A stretch of DNA of 64,000 bases from Pogona vitticeps. Taxonomy: Eukaryota; Chordata; Lepidosauria; Squamata; Agamidae. The notes under the pieces are model-generated. The model made no database searches, had not been told where the DNA came from, and saw only the letters and a program-made list of their open reading frames with translations. Positions 42,807-53,689 of the stretch are shown piece by piece. The stretch lies in NCBI RefSeq assembly GCF_051106095.1, contig NC_135783.1:63422447-63486446 (forward strand), read 5' to 3'. The position numbers and the translations under genes are program-made. Every line of letters begins with the position of its first letter. Position 1 is the stretch's first letter.

Positions 42807-45800
42807 ATGCCCTTGACTCGAAGCCAAATGGCAGAAATGGGGGAAGTGAGAGAACCACAGGGAGACCAAGGTTCTGAGGAGGAATTTGGCTCAGTGCAGG
42901 ATGAGAGCACGGGAGAACTGACCTCAGAACTCAGAAGAATGCTCCTAGCCCAACAGCATGAACTGAGGGTGAGGGAAATGGAGGAAAGGGAAAGAGAGAA
43001 ACAAAGACAATTTGAAATGGAAAGGGAAGAGAAACAGGAAAGGGAAAGGGAGAAACAAAGACAATTTGAAATGGAAAGGGAAGAGAAACAGAGACAGTTG
43101 GAGTTAGAAAAAATGGCGTTTGAGCTGAAGAAGCTGGAGATAATGAGTAGAAATAGGAATAACAATAATAATGAGGGGAACCCAGGGAATGGGGAAGGCA
43201 GCCTGTCTAAAACTGACCTGAAGAAATTCCCTGTGTACAACAAGGGAGATTGCCCTGAGGTGTTCTTTTCCCTCATGGAAAGAGCGTTTGTGGACTTCTC
43301 AGTAAGGGAAACTGAGAAGATGACCATTATGCGATCTTTAATCAGTGGCAGCCTGGCAGAAGTCTATGCAGAGATGCCAGTGGAACTGCTGAAGGACTTC
43401 GCTGAGTTTAAAAAACTGGTGTTTGCCTGGCATGGGATAAATGCTGAACAGCTGAGGCAAAAATTCAGGTCACTCACCAAAAAACCAGAGCAGACTTTTA
43501 CCCAAGTGGGGGCCCAACTGGTGAGGTTGCTAGAGAAATGGCTGTCTCAGGAGGGGACAGAGACCTTCCAGCAGCTCAAAGACCTGATAGCACTGGAACA
43601 ATTTTATTCAGTCCTGCATGGGGAACTAAAGTTCCATGTGAGGGAGAGGAAACCTAAATCGGTGACAGAAGCGGCAGAGATCGCAGATTTTATTTACCAA
43701 ATAAGGAAGCCCTTAGGTGCTGAGGGGAAAACTATGGGTAAGCCCAAAGAAACCTACAGCAGGTACTCTCAGGGACCAGGGAAAAACCAGCAAGGGGGAG
43801 GGGCCCATGTTGAAGGGAAGCCCTTGGACATGAAACCACCAAGACCTCAGATTTTGGAGGGAAAACCAAAACCAGATGAGAAAGACTCCAAGTACAGCAG
43901 AAAATGTTATTTCTGTCAAGGAAAGGGCCATCTAATCTCAGAGTGTGAGAAATTAAAGCAGCTAAAGGGAAATTTGCCTCATGATTTGAGTGGAACCAAG
44001 CCAAAAGCTGTGTTCTGTGTCCAGACAGAGCAAAGCTCCTTGCCATTGAGGGAGCCTGTTACCATGGCTACTCACTCTGGACCAGTTACATCTGCTGATC
44101 AGGCTGGGGAAAATGGTCCTCTTGTGGAGGTCAAGCGCTGCTTACTAGTTAGGACAGATTCGCAATTGCTTGAGACCGCTGGGGTGGACGTAGGAATACT
44201 TGACCATCAGTATAGGGGACTAAGGGATACTTGTTCCCAGGTGACCCTGTGCCATCCAGACATTATTCCTAGGAAGTATATAATCCCAAATGAGAGCCTG
44301 AAGGTGGCAGGGATTGAGGGGCAGGTGATCTCACTGCCAGTAGCTGAGGTACCTGTGAGCTTTCAAGGCTGGAGGGGAGTTTGGCGTCTAGCGATTTCAT
44401 CGACTCTGCCAGGAGCCGTGTTTGTGGGAAATGACCTGGCTGAACATGTGAAATGGGTGCTAGTGATTACACGCTCACAAGCTACCACAGGGACAGTTCA
44501 GGGGGGTACTGAAGAGCCCGAGGCTGAAGCAGGTGAGGGTAGTCCCGAAGCTGTGGCAGAAACCTTAACCACGGACAGCAAATTTGGCCAAGAGCAAAAG
44601 GCAGACACCACTCTCCGAAAGTGTTTTGAAAAGGTGACAGACACCCAGCTAACACCTGAAACCCCAGCGAGATTTCGCGAGAAAAAGGGAATTTTATATA
44701 GAGAGACCCTGATGAATATCTCAAAAGGGGGAGATGGGATCAGAAGTCAGCTAGTGGTACCTGAAAAGTATCGCCCCATGATCTTACAAAGGGGGCACTC
44801 TGACATGTTTGCTGCGCACTTAAGGGTGAACAAAACACAGCAGAGAATCACACAAAATTTTTACTGGCCGGAAATAGGGAAGCAGATCAAGGAGTTCTGT
44901 AAACAATGTGATGTGTGTCAGAGGCAGGGGAATAACCGTGACAGGACCAAAGCGAAGTTGTGCCCTTTCCCTGTGATTGACACCCCGTTCAAATGTATAG
45001 GAGTGGATATTGTGGGACCTTTGCCCAAGGCCACAAAGAGGGGGAACCGGTTCATTCTCACCATTGTGGACCATGCCACGAGGTACCCCGAAGCCATTCC
45101 CTTGACTAACATCGAAACTAACACAGTGGCAGATGCCTTGGTGGGGTATATGTCCAGGATGGGATTTGCCTCAGAAATAATCACAGATTTGGGCACATCG
45201 TTTACATCAAAGCTCATGAAACGGTTATGGCAAATCTGTGGAATTAAACACAAGGAAACCACTGCCTATCACCCCGAAAGTAATGGGTTAACGGAGAAGT
45301 TCAATGGGACTCTGATGCGCATGATTAGGGCTTACTTGGCAGAGAATCCAAACAATTGGGACCAGAAGCTGCAATCCCTTTTGTTTGCTTATCGATCAGT
45401 GCCCCAAGCCAGTACCGGGTTCAGTCCGTTTGAACTTTTGTTTGGGAGAAAAGTAAAAGGTCCACTTGATTTAATCAAGCAGAATTGGGAGCAGATCACC
45501 CAGGGTGACCCACAAGATGTTGTGACGTATATAGACACTTTAATGAATGACCTGAAGAGAAACCTAGAGCTAGCAGCAGAAAACCTGCAAGCTCAGAAGG
45601 TCAGACAGAAAACCTGGTATGACCAGAAAGCCAGGGAGAGGCACTTTAACCCAGGGGAGGAAGTGCTTTGGCTTAGGCCCTGCAAAGAGAACAAACTGCA
45701 GCTCAAATGGGCAGGACCATACAGGGTCATTTCCAAGATGTCGGATCTGAACTACCTTATAGAACAGGAGGAACACCGAGCACGGAGGGTGGTACATGTG

Positions 45801-47369
45801 AATGCCCTGAAACCCTACTACAGAGGGGAACAGAGGGTTTTGTTTGCCATAAAAGCAGCTGAGAGTGAGGAAACTGAATTACCCTTCTGGGAGGGTAGAG
45901 GGGAAGTGAAATACAACCCAGATGAGGTGAAGATCAGTCCTGCACTCACCCAAGACCAGCAGCAAGAACTAAAAGTGCTGCTCACTAAATATCATAAGGT
46001 TTTTTCAAATAAGCCGGGGATAGTGAAGGGAGTGATGCATCGGATCCACACAGGGGATGCAACCCCGCAAGCAGTATCCCCATACCGAGTGACGGGACCC
46101 TATAGGGACAAGGTGCGGAAGGAGCTGGACGAGATGCTTAGGGAGAACATAATCGTCCCCTCTTCTAGTCCTTGGTCCTCTCCGATAGTCCTGGTGGACA
46201 AGCCTGATGGGAGCATTAGATTTTGTGTAGATTACCAGAAATTAAACCGCGTAACCACTCCTGATGCCTACCCAATGCCCAGGCTAGACAACCTGATTGA
46301 GACCATAGGGGGTTGTCGGTTCATTTCATCGTTGGACCTAGTAAAGGGTTACTGGCAATTAAGGATTGATCCCAGGGATCAGGAAAAGACCGCATTTTGC
46401 AGCCCTTTCGGTCTATATGAGTTTAGAGTCCTTAGTTTTGGTCTCAGAAATGCACCAGCCACATTCCAAAGGCTGATGGGCCAGACCTTAGCAGGGCTCA
46501 GTGACTTTACTGTGGCCTACATTGACGATATAGGGATCTTCAGCAATACCTGGGAAGATCATCTGAAACACCTGGAGATAGTGCTGCAGAGGTTAAGTGC
46601 AGCAGGGCTAACAGTAAAGGCAAGCAAGTGTCAGCTGGGTAGCCCAGAAATAAAATACTTGGGTCACATAGTAGGGGGAGGAGTGATCAAACCCCTAGAG
46701 GCCAAGATAGAAGCCATTCGTGATTGGCCCAGACCCAACACCAAGAAAAAAGTCAAATCATTTCTTGGGTTGGTGGGCTACTACAGAAAGTTCATCCCGA
46801 GGTTTAGCGAGATGGCGACTCCGCTGACCGATCTGACGCAGAAGAAGACTGATGACCGCATCCCGTGGACCAGCGACTGTGAGGAGGCGTTCCAGAGGTT
46901 GAAGGAGGCGCTCATCCATTATCCAGTGCTGCGTGCTCCCGACTTCGACCGGGAGTTCATCATCTACACCGATGCGTCTAACAGCGGGGTAGGAGCAGTT
47001 CTTTGCCAGGAGGATGAAAATGGTGACCAGCATCCAGTGTCCTACCTGAGTAGGAAACTCCAGAAAGGTGAGAGACATTTGGCAACAGTGGAAAAGGAGT
47101 GCCTGGCCATAGTATACGCGATTCAGAAGGCCAAACCTTACATCTGGGGAAGACATTTTGTTCTGTGCACTGACCATTCACCACTGCAGTGGTTAAAGAC
47201 AATGAAAACCCATAATAGTAAACTTATGAGGTGGGCTTTAAACCTGCAAGATTTTGACTTTGAAGTGAAGGTGGTCAGAGGGTCAATGAACTGTGTTGCT
47301 GACGCCTTGTCAAGAAGACCCGACGAGTGTAGACGGCGAAGAAACCATGGACTGTGTATATTTTGGTGA
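42807..47369 (+). CDS. Gag-Pol polyprotein of element 2 (1520 residues, single frame)
   Basis: I start at MPLTRSQ (42807), shared with element 1, though the frame is open from 42780. Order: a glutamate/arginine-rich coiled coil containing a tandem repeat (REREKQRQFEMEREEKQ twice, about residues 64-100), gag body, CCHC knuckle CYFCQGKGHLISEC, an unassigned segment where a protease would be expected, integrase (HSDMFAAHL, CDVCQRQ, VDIVGP, HPESNG), reverse transcriptase (KPDGSIRFCVDY, AYIDD), RNase H (YTDASNSGVGAVLC, CTDHSPLQW). The tandem repeat makes gag longer than in element 1. The two proteins are alike over their whole length. It looks whole. Confidence 0.93.
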   Translation: MPLTRSQMAEMGEVREPQGDQGSEEEFGSVQDESTGELTSELRRMLLAQQHELRVREMEEREREKQRQFEMEREEKQEREREKQRQFEMEREEKQRQLELEKMAFELKKLEIMSRNRNNNNNEGNPGNGEGSLSKTDLKKFPVYNKGDCPEVFFSLMERAFVDFSVRETEKMTIMRSLISGSLAEVYAEMPVELLKDFAEFKKLVFAWHGINAEQLRQKFRSLTKKPEQTFTQVGAQLVRLLEKWLSQEGTETFQQLKDLIALEQFYSVLHGELKFHVRERKPKSVTEAAEIADFIYQIRKPLGAEGKTMGKPKETYSRYSQGPGKNQQGGGAHVEGKPLDMKPPRPQILEGKPKPDEKDSKYSRKCYFCQGKGHLISECEKLKQLKGNLPHDLSGTKPKAVFCVQTEQSSLPLREPVTMATHSGPVTSADQAGENGPLVEVKRCLLVRTDSQLLETAGVDVGILDHQYRGLRDTCSQVTLCHPDIIPRKYIIPNESLKVAGIEGQVISLPVAEVPVSFQGWRGVWRLAISSTLPGAVFVGNDLAEHVKWVLVITRSQATTGTVQGGTEEPEAEAGEGSPEAVAETLTTDSKFGQEQKADTTLRKCFEKVTDTQLTPETPARFREKKGILYRETLMNISKGGDGIRSQLVVPEKYRPMILQRGHSDMFAAHLRVNKTQQRITQNFYWPEIGKQIKEFCKQCDVCQRQGNNRDRTKAKLCPFPVIDTPFKCIGVDIVGPLPKATKRGNRFILTIVDHATRYPEAIPLTNIETNTVADALVGYMSRMGFASEIITDLGTSFTSKLMKRLWQICGIKHKETTAYHPESNGLTEKFNGTLMRMIRAYLAENPNNWDQKLQSLLFAYRSVPQASTGFSPFELLFGRKVKGPLDLIKQNWEQITQGDPQDVVTYIDTLMNDLKRNLELAAENLQAQKVRQKTWYDQKARERHFNPGEEVLWLRPCKENKLQLKWAGPYRVISKMSDLNYLIEQEEHRARRVVHVNALKPYYRGEQRVLFAIKAAESEETELPFWEGRGEVKYNPDEVKISPALTQDQQQELKVLLTKYHKVFSNKPGIVKGVMHRIHTGDATPQAVSPYRVTGPYRDKVRKELDEMLRENIIVPSSSPWSSPIVLVDKPDGSIRFCVDYQKLNRVTTPDAYPMPRLDNLIETIGGCRFISSLDLVKGYWQLRIDPRDQEKTAFCSPFGLYEFRVLSFGLRNAPATFQRLMGQTLAGLSDFTVAYIDDIGIFSNTWEDHLKHLEIVLQRLSAAGLTVKASKCQLGSPEIKYLGHIVGGGVIKPLEAKIEAIRDWPRPNTKKKVKSFLGLVGYYRKFIPRFSEMATPLTDLTQKKTDDRIPWTSDCEEAFQRLKEALIHYPVLRAPDFDREFIIYTDASNSGVGAVLCQEDENGDQHPVSYLSRKLQKGERHLATVEKECLAIVYAIQKAKPYIWGRHFVLCTDHSPLQWLKTMKTHNSKLMRWALNLQDFDFEVKVVRGSMNCVADALSRRPDECRRRRNHGLCIFW

Positions 47370-47597
47370 CCAAAAGTTAAATGTACCTGTTTATTGAACA
47401 GGCTTGGTTTGTATTAATAAAGGTAACTTAATGTATTGCAAATATTAATGTTTAAATGCATAAGTGATATGTTTGACCTAGAGTGAGTAAGTATGGGTTA
47501 TGGAATTGTGTTATAATGTATAACTGTTTATGTGTTTTGATCCTAGTTGTTTTTTTGGAGAAAAGCACTTTAGCTTTTCCCCCGCAAAACAACTTAT

Positions 47598-47609
47598 AAA
47601 GAGGGGAGG
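47598..47609 (+). other. Polypurine tract of element 2
   Basis: AAAGAGGGGAGG abuts the 3' LTR, identical to that of element 1. Confidence 0.85.
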
Positions 47610-48088
47610 TGTCACATACAGCACTGATGGTACCTGTCTGTCATGGGTTTGGAGGGAAAGTTCCATCCTATGGGGAGTGGAAGGCGGGACATCGGGGGGA
47701 GGAGCTGTACTGTATATATATTTAGAGCTGATGTGGAGAAGTGGAGTTGGAGTCTGTGTGTCAGACTGGGTACAACTGTTCGTCAGATAGTACATACCTG
47801 ATAGGTTCAGGTTTCTATCTAGGTAGCCAGAACTGATAGGTTCAGGGTCTGTGCGTTACCTTAAAGTGTTCCGTGGGAACCAATCTGTTGTATGTGTATG
47901 ATTGGGACTATACCTTGTTCCAGTATCCTATTTACCTGATCCTTTTATTTACCCTGTTTGTTGTTTCAATAAACCTTGTTCTTTTGTTTATTAAAATCCA
48001 TTCCTGGTCTGGGTGACTTAGTAGAGCGAATGGTTGGTGGCAGCATAACTACAGGGTGGGATACTCCAGTAGGTCTGGGGTTGCCACA
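47610..48088 (+). repeat. 3' LTR of element 2
   Basis: 479 bp, TG...CA ends, about eight differences from the 5' LTR. Confidence 0.92.
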
Positions 48089-48239
48089 CCCGGCCTGCAC
48101 CCTGATGTGGGGTGATGAAGAGAAGGGTGGGCTTGAGGATGGCTGTGTGCTGGCAAAACTGGTCTTTGCAGGTGCTGCCGACAGCCCTGAGGAGCAGATG
48201 ATGTAAGAGGCTCCAGATGAAGGTTTTGAGAGTGTTACA

Positions 48240-48622
48240 GAGGACGAAGACAGCTTGGGGGGGGGGTTCAGGACTACCGAACTGGCTATTATACTATAAG
48301 GCTTGTGCTATGACGTGGATAAAAGAATGGATAATTCTTGCAAACCAAATATTACTGAAATTGGAGAGATATGATCTAAGAATGGGTTGGCATGCATATG
48401 TGTGGTATGAGAAATACAAGGAGCAATCACATTTTATGGAACACATTTTGAGAAAGGCACTATGCCTAGCGTGGCAAAAATTTCAAGCACAAACCTATAA
48501 GAAAATCCCAACATGAGTAGCGCCTATAGAAGCATTTACTTTGAAAGTGCTGAATCAGAAAGGAGCATTACTAACATGTAAGGAATTACTTAATAAAGAA
48601 CAAAACATAAAAAATAAGCAAG
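48240..48622 (+). mobile_element. L1 LINE ORF2 fragment
   Basis: LPNWLLYYKACAMTWIKEWI, LERYDLRMGWHAYVWYEKYK and LRKALCLAWQKFQ are typical of the region downstream of the RT in squamate L1 ORF2; LLTCKELLNKEQNIKNKQEL follows after a stop. It is cut off at about 48622 where BovB begins. Confidence 0.75.
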
Positions 48623-49312
48623 AGCTAGAGCCAGAATTAAGACTGCCGGAAGAAAGATCAACAACCTCCAATATGCGGATGATACTACTCTGATGGCAGA
48701 AAGTGAGGAAGAATTAAAGAACCTCTTAATGAGGGTGAAACATGAGAGTGTAAAAAACAGTCTGAAGCTCAACATCAAAAAAATAAAGATCATGGCCACT
48801 AGTTCCATCACCTCCTGGCAAATAAAAGGAGGAGAAATGGAGGCAGTGACAGATTTTACTTTCCTGGGCTCCATGATCACTGCAGATGGTGACAGCAGCC
48901 ACAAAATTAAAAGATGCCTGCTTCTTCGGAGGAAAGCGATGACAAACCTAGGCAGCATGTTAAAAAGCAGAGACATCACCTTGCCAACAAAAGTCTGCAT
49001 AGTCAAAGCTATGGTTTTTCCTGTAGTGATGTAAGGAAGTCAGAGCTGGACCATAAAGAAAGCTGGCCACCGAAGAATTGATACTTTTGAATTGTGGTGC
49101 TGGAGGAGACTCTTGAAAGTCCCCTGGACTGCAAGGAGAACAAAACCTATCCATTCTTAAGGGAAATCAACCCTGAGTGCTCACTGGAAAGACAGATCCT
49201 GAAGCAGAGGCTCCAATACTTTGGCCATCTCATGAGAAGAGAAGACTTCGTGGAAAATACCCGGATGTTAAGAAAGTGTGAAGGCAACAGGAGAAGGGGA
49301 TGGCAGCATCTC
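48623..49312 (+). mobile_element. BovB (RTE) LINE, end of RT to C-terminus
   Basis: NLQYADDTTLMAESEEELKN contains the RT YADD motif. It continues LKLNIKKIKIMATSSITSWQ, FTFLGSMITADGDSSHKIKR, LPTKVCIVKAMVFPVVM, INPECSLERQILKQRLQYFG. A few stops and frame changes. The longest BovB piece in the window; its 3' end is missing. Confidence 0.9.
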
Positions 49313-49435
49313 AAAGCTACTTCCCACTGCTTCTGTAGTCTCATTTTTAATTTTTTTTCTTTCAAACTGAAATAGCACTAGGTCAATGTTATCGACAGGA
49401 AAAAAAACAGACCAGACTGCAGGATATATGTGAAG

Positions 49436-50015
49436 ATTCTCAGTCCAGATGAAGTTATCTGGAAGTTGAGTCATGGCAACTGGACTTCTTTCTTATTAGG
49501 TTGAAACATATTGCTACTAATCCAGGAAGTTTCTTCAGTCTGAGGAGAGTTGATAGAAGACCCCACCACATTGTTTTCACTACTCCTTCATCTGAATAGG
49601 CTAATTAGATGGACAAAGGATGGGGGGGGTGACTGAAAATCCCACTTCTGCAGACCTTCACCACCCATTTCTCCATCTAAGAAAGACGTCCTGGTGCCAT
49701 GTTGCCCTTTCATCCATCTCCAGAATGATCAGGACCAAACCCACCAGAAAGACCACTGTTATTGACTGTTAAAAACCCATGGCAATGGGTGGAGAAGGGC
49801 TGCAAAAAGAAGAACTCACTCCCCGTCCTTTGTAATCTAACGAGCCTGTTCAGACTAGGAGGAACTGAAACCAAGAGAGAGGATATATTAGGGATCTCCT
49901 GCCAACTCTCTGCAGACTGAAGAAGCTACTTGGATAAGTAGTGAAACATTTCAACCTAATAAGGAAGAAATCCAGTTGCCATGACTCAACTTACAGATTA
50001 CCAGACTGCAAGGTT
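49436..50015. mobile_element. Penelope-like relic: inverted pair of terminal repeats
   Basis: About 110 bp at 49436-49545 is the reverse complement, with mismatches, of 49900-50015 (shared GAAGAA, CAACCTAATAAG, CAGTTGCCATGACTCAACTT). About 355 bp separates them. The right arm carries a hammerhead-like core. Inverted pseudo-LTRs with hammerheads are a known feature of Penelope-like elements. No RT coding is left. Confidence 0.7.
49917..49950 (+). ncRNA. Hammerhead ribozyme-like motif
   Basis: CTGAAGA (CUGANGA box), stem II CTACTT/AAGTAG closed by a GGAT loop, GAAAC, then ATT as NUH triplet. Same layout as the motif at 27459-27493 but a different stem II sequence. Activity is untested. Confidence 0.55.
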
Positions 50016-50035
50016 TCCCTGCAGACTGACACACA

Positions 50036-50098
50036 TGAGTGTGTGTGTCTGTGTGTGCGTGTGTGCACGCGCATGCGTGCATATGCACACACACAGAG
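50036..50098. repeat. Alternating purine-pyrimidine run (GT/CA/CG)
   Basis: GTGTGTGTCTGTGTGTGCGT, then GTGCACGCGCATGCGTGCAT and ATGCACACACACAG. Could adopt Z-DNA; otherwise an ordinary microsatellite. Confidence 0.8.
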
Positions 50099-51180
50099 AA
50101 GAGGAGAAAGACAGAACCAACAGTATGGGCTGGCAAGATGGAAAGAACACCAGTCAGTGGCAAACATTTCTCTCTCTGATGGCCCTTTTTTAAAACTTAA
50201 GCTATATTCCTCTTGTTCTGATCCCCATAATCCTTGAATCCATTACTTGACAAACCCCACAGACACAATTTACACTGATAGAGGCATTCACACATTCCGA
50301 TTCAAAATGAATCAGTTTCACAGGTGATTTAGAATGAATTACATTCTTGTGGCTTAGTAAAATACCTCACTTTCCAACCAAAAAGAAGCACATTTCTTGG
50401 GCAAAAAATTCCAGATTAAGTTGAATACTAATTAGATTGCCCACTTCCATCAGCAAATGCTCCAACTCAATTAACAGCTTAATTTACAGTAATATGCTAG
50501 TGCCAACATTAGTGGTGTCAACTGGCAAGGACAAACATTCTTGAAGAGACTTCACTGGTATTTATTGGGAAATGGTAATGGTAGTGAGCCCTCAGGGAAA
50601 TGGTAATGGGAGTGAGTCCTCCAATAAATACATCGTTCCTCTCTGGGGGAATGGAATTCTGCACACATGCAGCAAAAACTGGCTAAGCAGAATCCCGATT
50701 GGCTAGCAGCCGTTCAGACAAACAAGAAATATTTCAAAAATATGTTGAATTCCTAAGGTACAGTTTGACAACAAGAAGAAAGGAGTTTTTATAAATAGCC
50801 TAATGAATGAAAATTATAAGTGTACATGCAGCACTTTAAAAAGAATAAACATGGGCCCTCTGGACAACAGACTGCCATACTGGCAGCTTTCCATTCCCTG
50901 ATACTAGACCACCTGAGGCCAGGGAATGAGTCCTTGTGATGCTATCCAGCAGGTCCTTGGAAACAATTCCAAAATAGAGAGGTTGTGTTTGTGTACATAC
51001 ATGGGATGGGAAAATGTGTATTTCCTTCATTACTTCCCAAATATGTCTTTTTGTCCCCCTCCAATGCTCATACCGACACTGGGTTTCTAGCTGAGAACGG
51101 ACAGAAAAGGGGATCCAGGCTTTAAGGCCACCTTACCAATAAATATCCAACATTCTTCTCCTGTAGCACTGCTCACCCAG
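50099..51180. other. Intergenic, nothing recognised
   Basis: AT-rich sequence without coding or RNA signals. A small direct repeat (GGGAAATGGTAATGG) occurs at 50568-50610. Confidence 0.4.
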
Positions 51181-51184
51181 AAAT

Positions 51185-51267
<83 letters not shown>

Positions 51268-51380
51268 ATATGCCACCCACACTACCCGAAGGTCTCTGGG
51301 TGGCTTACAGCATTTAAAATACAATAAAAAGGCAAAATAAAAGGGCAAAATAATTAAAATGCAATTAAAATATATATTCT
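51181..51380 (-). repeat. (AAAT)n array ending a minus-strand LINE/SINE tail
   Basis: About 20 TTTA units (51183-51262), then ACTTATATGCCACCCACACT, GGTCTCTGGGTGGCTTACAG, TTTAAAATACAATAAAAAGG, the reverse of a typical reptilian tail. Confidence 0.75.
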
Positions 51381-51667
51381 AAAAATTGCCATCAGACCTA
51401 CAGCTGATAATCCTTATATCCTTCTTTGGAGAACCAAGGAAGTATAGCAGTTCCCTGTGCCTTCAGTCATTGCTCTGAGACCTGGCAACTTGAAGAAGGG
51501 GCAAGAATGATAGTTGATACAGGACACCTGACACTTAGTTGTAAACTAAAGCTTTTTTTTTAAACAAAATTAAATCTATCTTCACCAGTGCAGCCTGTGG
51601 GAAGGAGGAGGTTAGGCAAGATGCTTTCTGTAAGCCCTAGCTTTGGCCAGACCTACCTAGCCATCCA

Positions 51668-52020
51668 GAAGGACGTGGTGGTGCTGTGGGCTAAACCGCA
51701 GAAGCCATTGTGTGCTGCAGGGTCAGAAGACCAGCAGCTGTAAGATTGAATCCACGTGACTGAGTGAGCTCCCTTCACTTTGTCCCAGCTCTTCGCCAAT
51801 CTAGCAGTTCAAAAGCATGTAAATGCGAGTAGATAAATAGGTACCATCTCGGTGGGAAGGTAAACAGCGTTCTGAATCTAAGTCGCACTGGCCATGTGAC
51901 CACGGAAGATTGTCTTCGGACAAACGCTGGCTCTACGGCTTGGATATGGGGATGAGCACCATCCCCCAGAGTCGAACATGACTGACTAAAAAATGTCAAG
52001 GGGAACCTTTACCTTACCTA
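51668..52020 (+). mobile_element. Sauria-type tRNA SINE, near full length
   Basis: GGACGTGGTGGTGCTGTGGG is the tRNA-like head with box A; AGATTGAATCC near 51744 is box B. The body (AAGCATGTAAATGCGAGTAG, ATAAATAGGTACCATCTCGG, CACTGGCCATGTGACCACGG, AAGATTGTCTTCGGACAAAC) and the tail (GTCGAACATGACTGACTAAA, GTCAAGGGGAACCTTTACCT) match the SINE family spread through squamates. The tail resembles BovB, thought to mobilise it. Confidence 0.9.
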
Positions 52021-52365
52021 GCCATCTAAGTCCTGAGTGTCCATTCACTGGTGCTTTTTCTGTTGATGCAGATTCAACAACCATTAAAATGAAAGGCACG
52101 AAGTGGGATGCTGTTTGCATGTCCAGGGTGGATAGGTGAGCAGGCAGCAATAGTAAGGAGATGCAATAGCAGCAGCAGTAGCAGAGCCAGAAGTTCCAGA
52201 GGAGGACACTCGGTACCCACTGTAGCATGACCCTCTCAAGTGCCCAGTGATGCCTACTCCTTAGTCTTCCTCCATGATTTGAAGAAACGGTTAAACATCC
52301 CAGTTACTTGCAACGTGTACAGCAGTCATGCTCCAGATGTTTCATCTTCACTGATTTGTATCTTA

Positions 52366-52370
<5 letters not shown>

Positions 52371-52406
<36 letters not shown>
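52371..52406. repeat. (GT)n microsatellite
   Basis: About 17 uninterrupted GT units, 60 bases left of the orphan terminal exon. Confidence 0.95.
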
Positions 52407-52407
<1 letters not shown>

Positions 52408-52463
52408 GTAACTACTCAGTTTTAATATAGGAGGCTTATGCTACAACAGTTCTGTTGTCTTCT

Positions 52464-52594
52464 TCAAGCTTTGCAGTACACCTCATACTTCAGCTTTTTC
52501 CCCAGGTTCGTCCCACCTAAGCGTTCTTCAAATGTCAGGTCCATTTTCTCATTGTGGTCTTCATTAAAAAGGTTCTTCCAGTCACTAACACCAC
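52464..52594 (-). CDS. Orphan SULT6B1-like terminal exon (intact)
   Basis: 131 nt, same length and phase as gene A exon 7. After the split glycine it reads GVSDWKNLFNEDHNEKMDLT and ends KLKYEVYCKA before the stop. The CAG acceptor is at 52595-52597 (TCTCTTCAG). It keeps DWK of the PAPS-binding motif. It differs from gene A exon 7 at many residues, so it belongs to an older paralogue. No partner exon is found between it and the A' terminal exon at 57324. Either its gene was cut by the duplication, or it serves as an alternative last exon for A'. It lies 189 bp outside the duplication edge. Confidence 0.8.
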
Positions 52595-53689
52595 CTGAAG
52601 AGAGTATATGGATTACTACCCACAATGTTCTTATGCAATATGTTTTACCAAATGTACGTATGCTGCTGCTGTGCCAGATTGCCTTGCTCTGAGTATCCTT
52701 CCTCCCTCCCCCACCCACAGTTAATTTCCAATTTGTTGCTACCATTGGTCTGTCAAACAAAATCTGAGAATGGTAGCAAACTCTTTTTCATGCAGGAAAT
52801 CAGGTGGGCTCCTTTACAAGAGGCCTATGGCACATGCCATATCAAAGCAAAGTAGCTCTTCATTCATTCATGCCAGCAATGCAATGTGTCCTCCTCTTGG
52901 AAAACGAAGCTCCACTCCAGAACCAGGCAGGGACACTAAACAGGCGCTCTCCCAGAAGATGACATCAAAATGCAGAGCAGACAAAAGCTTGGATGTTAAC
53001 CGAAGAAAAGCTGATCTTGAATAAATGGCAATAAAAAGTATCCATTTGCAATATGAAGACAGGAGAATTATGCCTTCCACAAAATATAGATAAGAATAGA
53101 TAATCGTTGCGATCAAAAAAATAGATAATCTTTGTGATCAAAAGATTATTATATTGCTGCATTTGGCTTTCTATATTGCTCAGTTTTTGTCTCTACAATG
53201 TGATGGTGCAAATACAGTAATAGCAAGCTACGCATGGGGCTTTTAATTAACTAACGTTCCAAAGAAAAGTTACTTTGGAAGGACACCTGTCTTCTTTGTG
53301 AGCGCTGGTAGTTCTCTGTGTGCCTTCCTACTTGATTCAAGTAATGTTGGTTGTAAGATTTTGCCAATATAAGGGCATCCTCATCTTCCTCAGGCCCCAT
53401 CATATTGATGCTGTCCCTGCTAATTTGACAGGTCAAGGAACAAAAAGAAGTACTTATGTCATTTCCATAAAAGAGCCTATATTTTTTCTCATTGTGGCTG
53501 TCTTCTGTTGTGATATCTGATCATGGGGGGTTGGCACAATGTCTTCCTTTTCCTCTTGTGTTTGCAAGTCTAAATATCTCCCCTTCTATAAGCTTCTCTC
53601 AGTGCATTGCATTTGCAGCCAATTACAGATGAAAGTATCTGGATCCATTTCAATCAGGCATTCAGCTGGAATATTGGACTTAGATGGTT

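Larger units (their letters stand above)
41891..48088 (+). mobile_element. Gmr1-like Ty3/gypsy LTR retrotransposon, element 2 (looks whole)
   Basis: The element is 6198 bp with LTRs of about 480 bp at 41891-42370 and 47610-48088. The LTRs differ at about eight places (near 1.5-2%), so it is older than element 1. Flanks CTCGG and CCCGG agree in four of five bases, a likely 5-bp target-site duplication. The gag-pol frame (42807-47369) is uninterrupted and has the same integrase-before-RT order as element 1. It lies between gene A and the orphan terminal exon at 52464. Confidence 0.93.
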
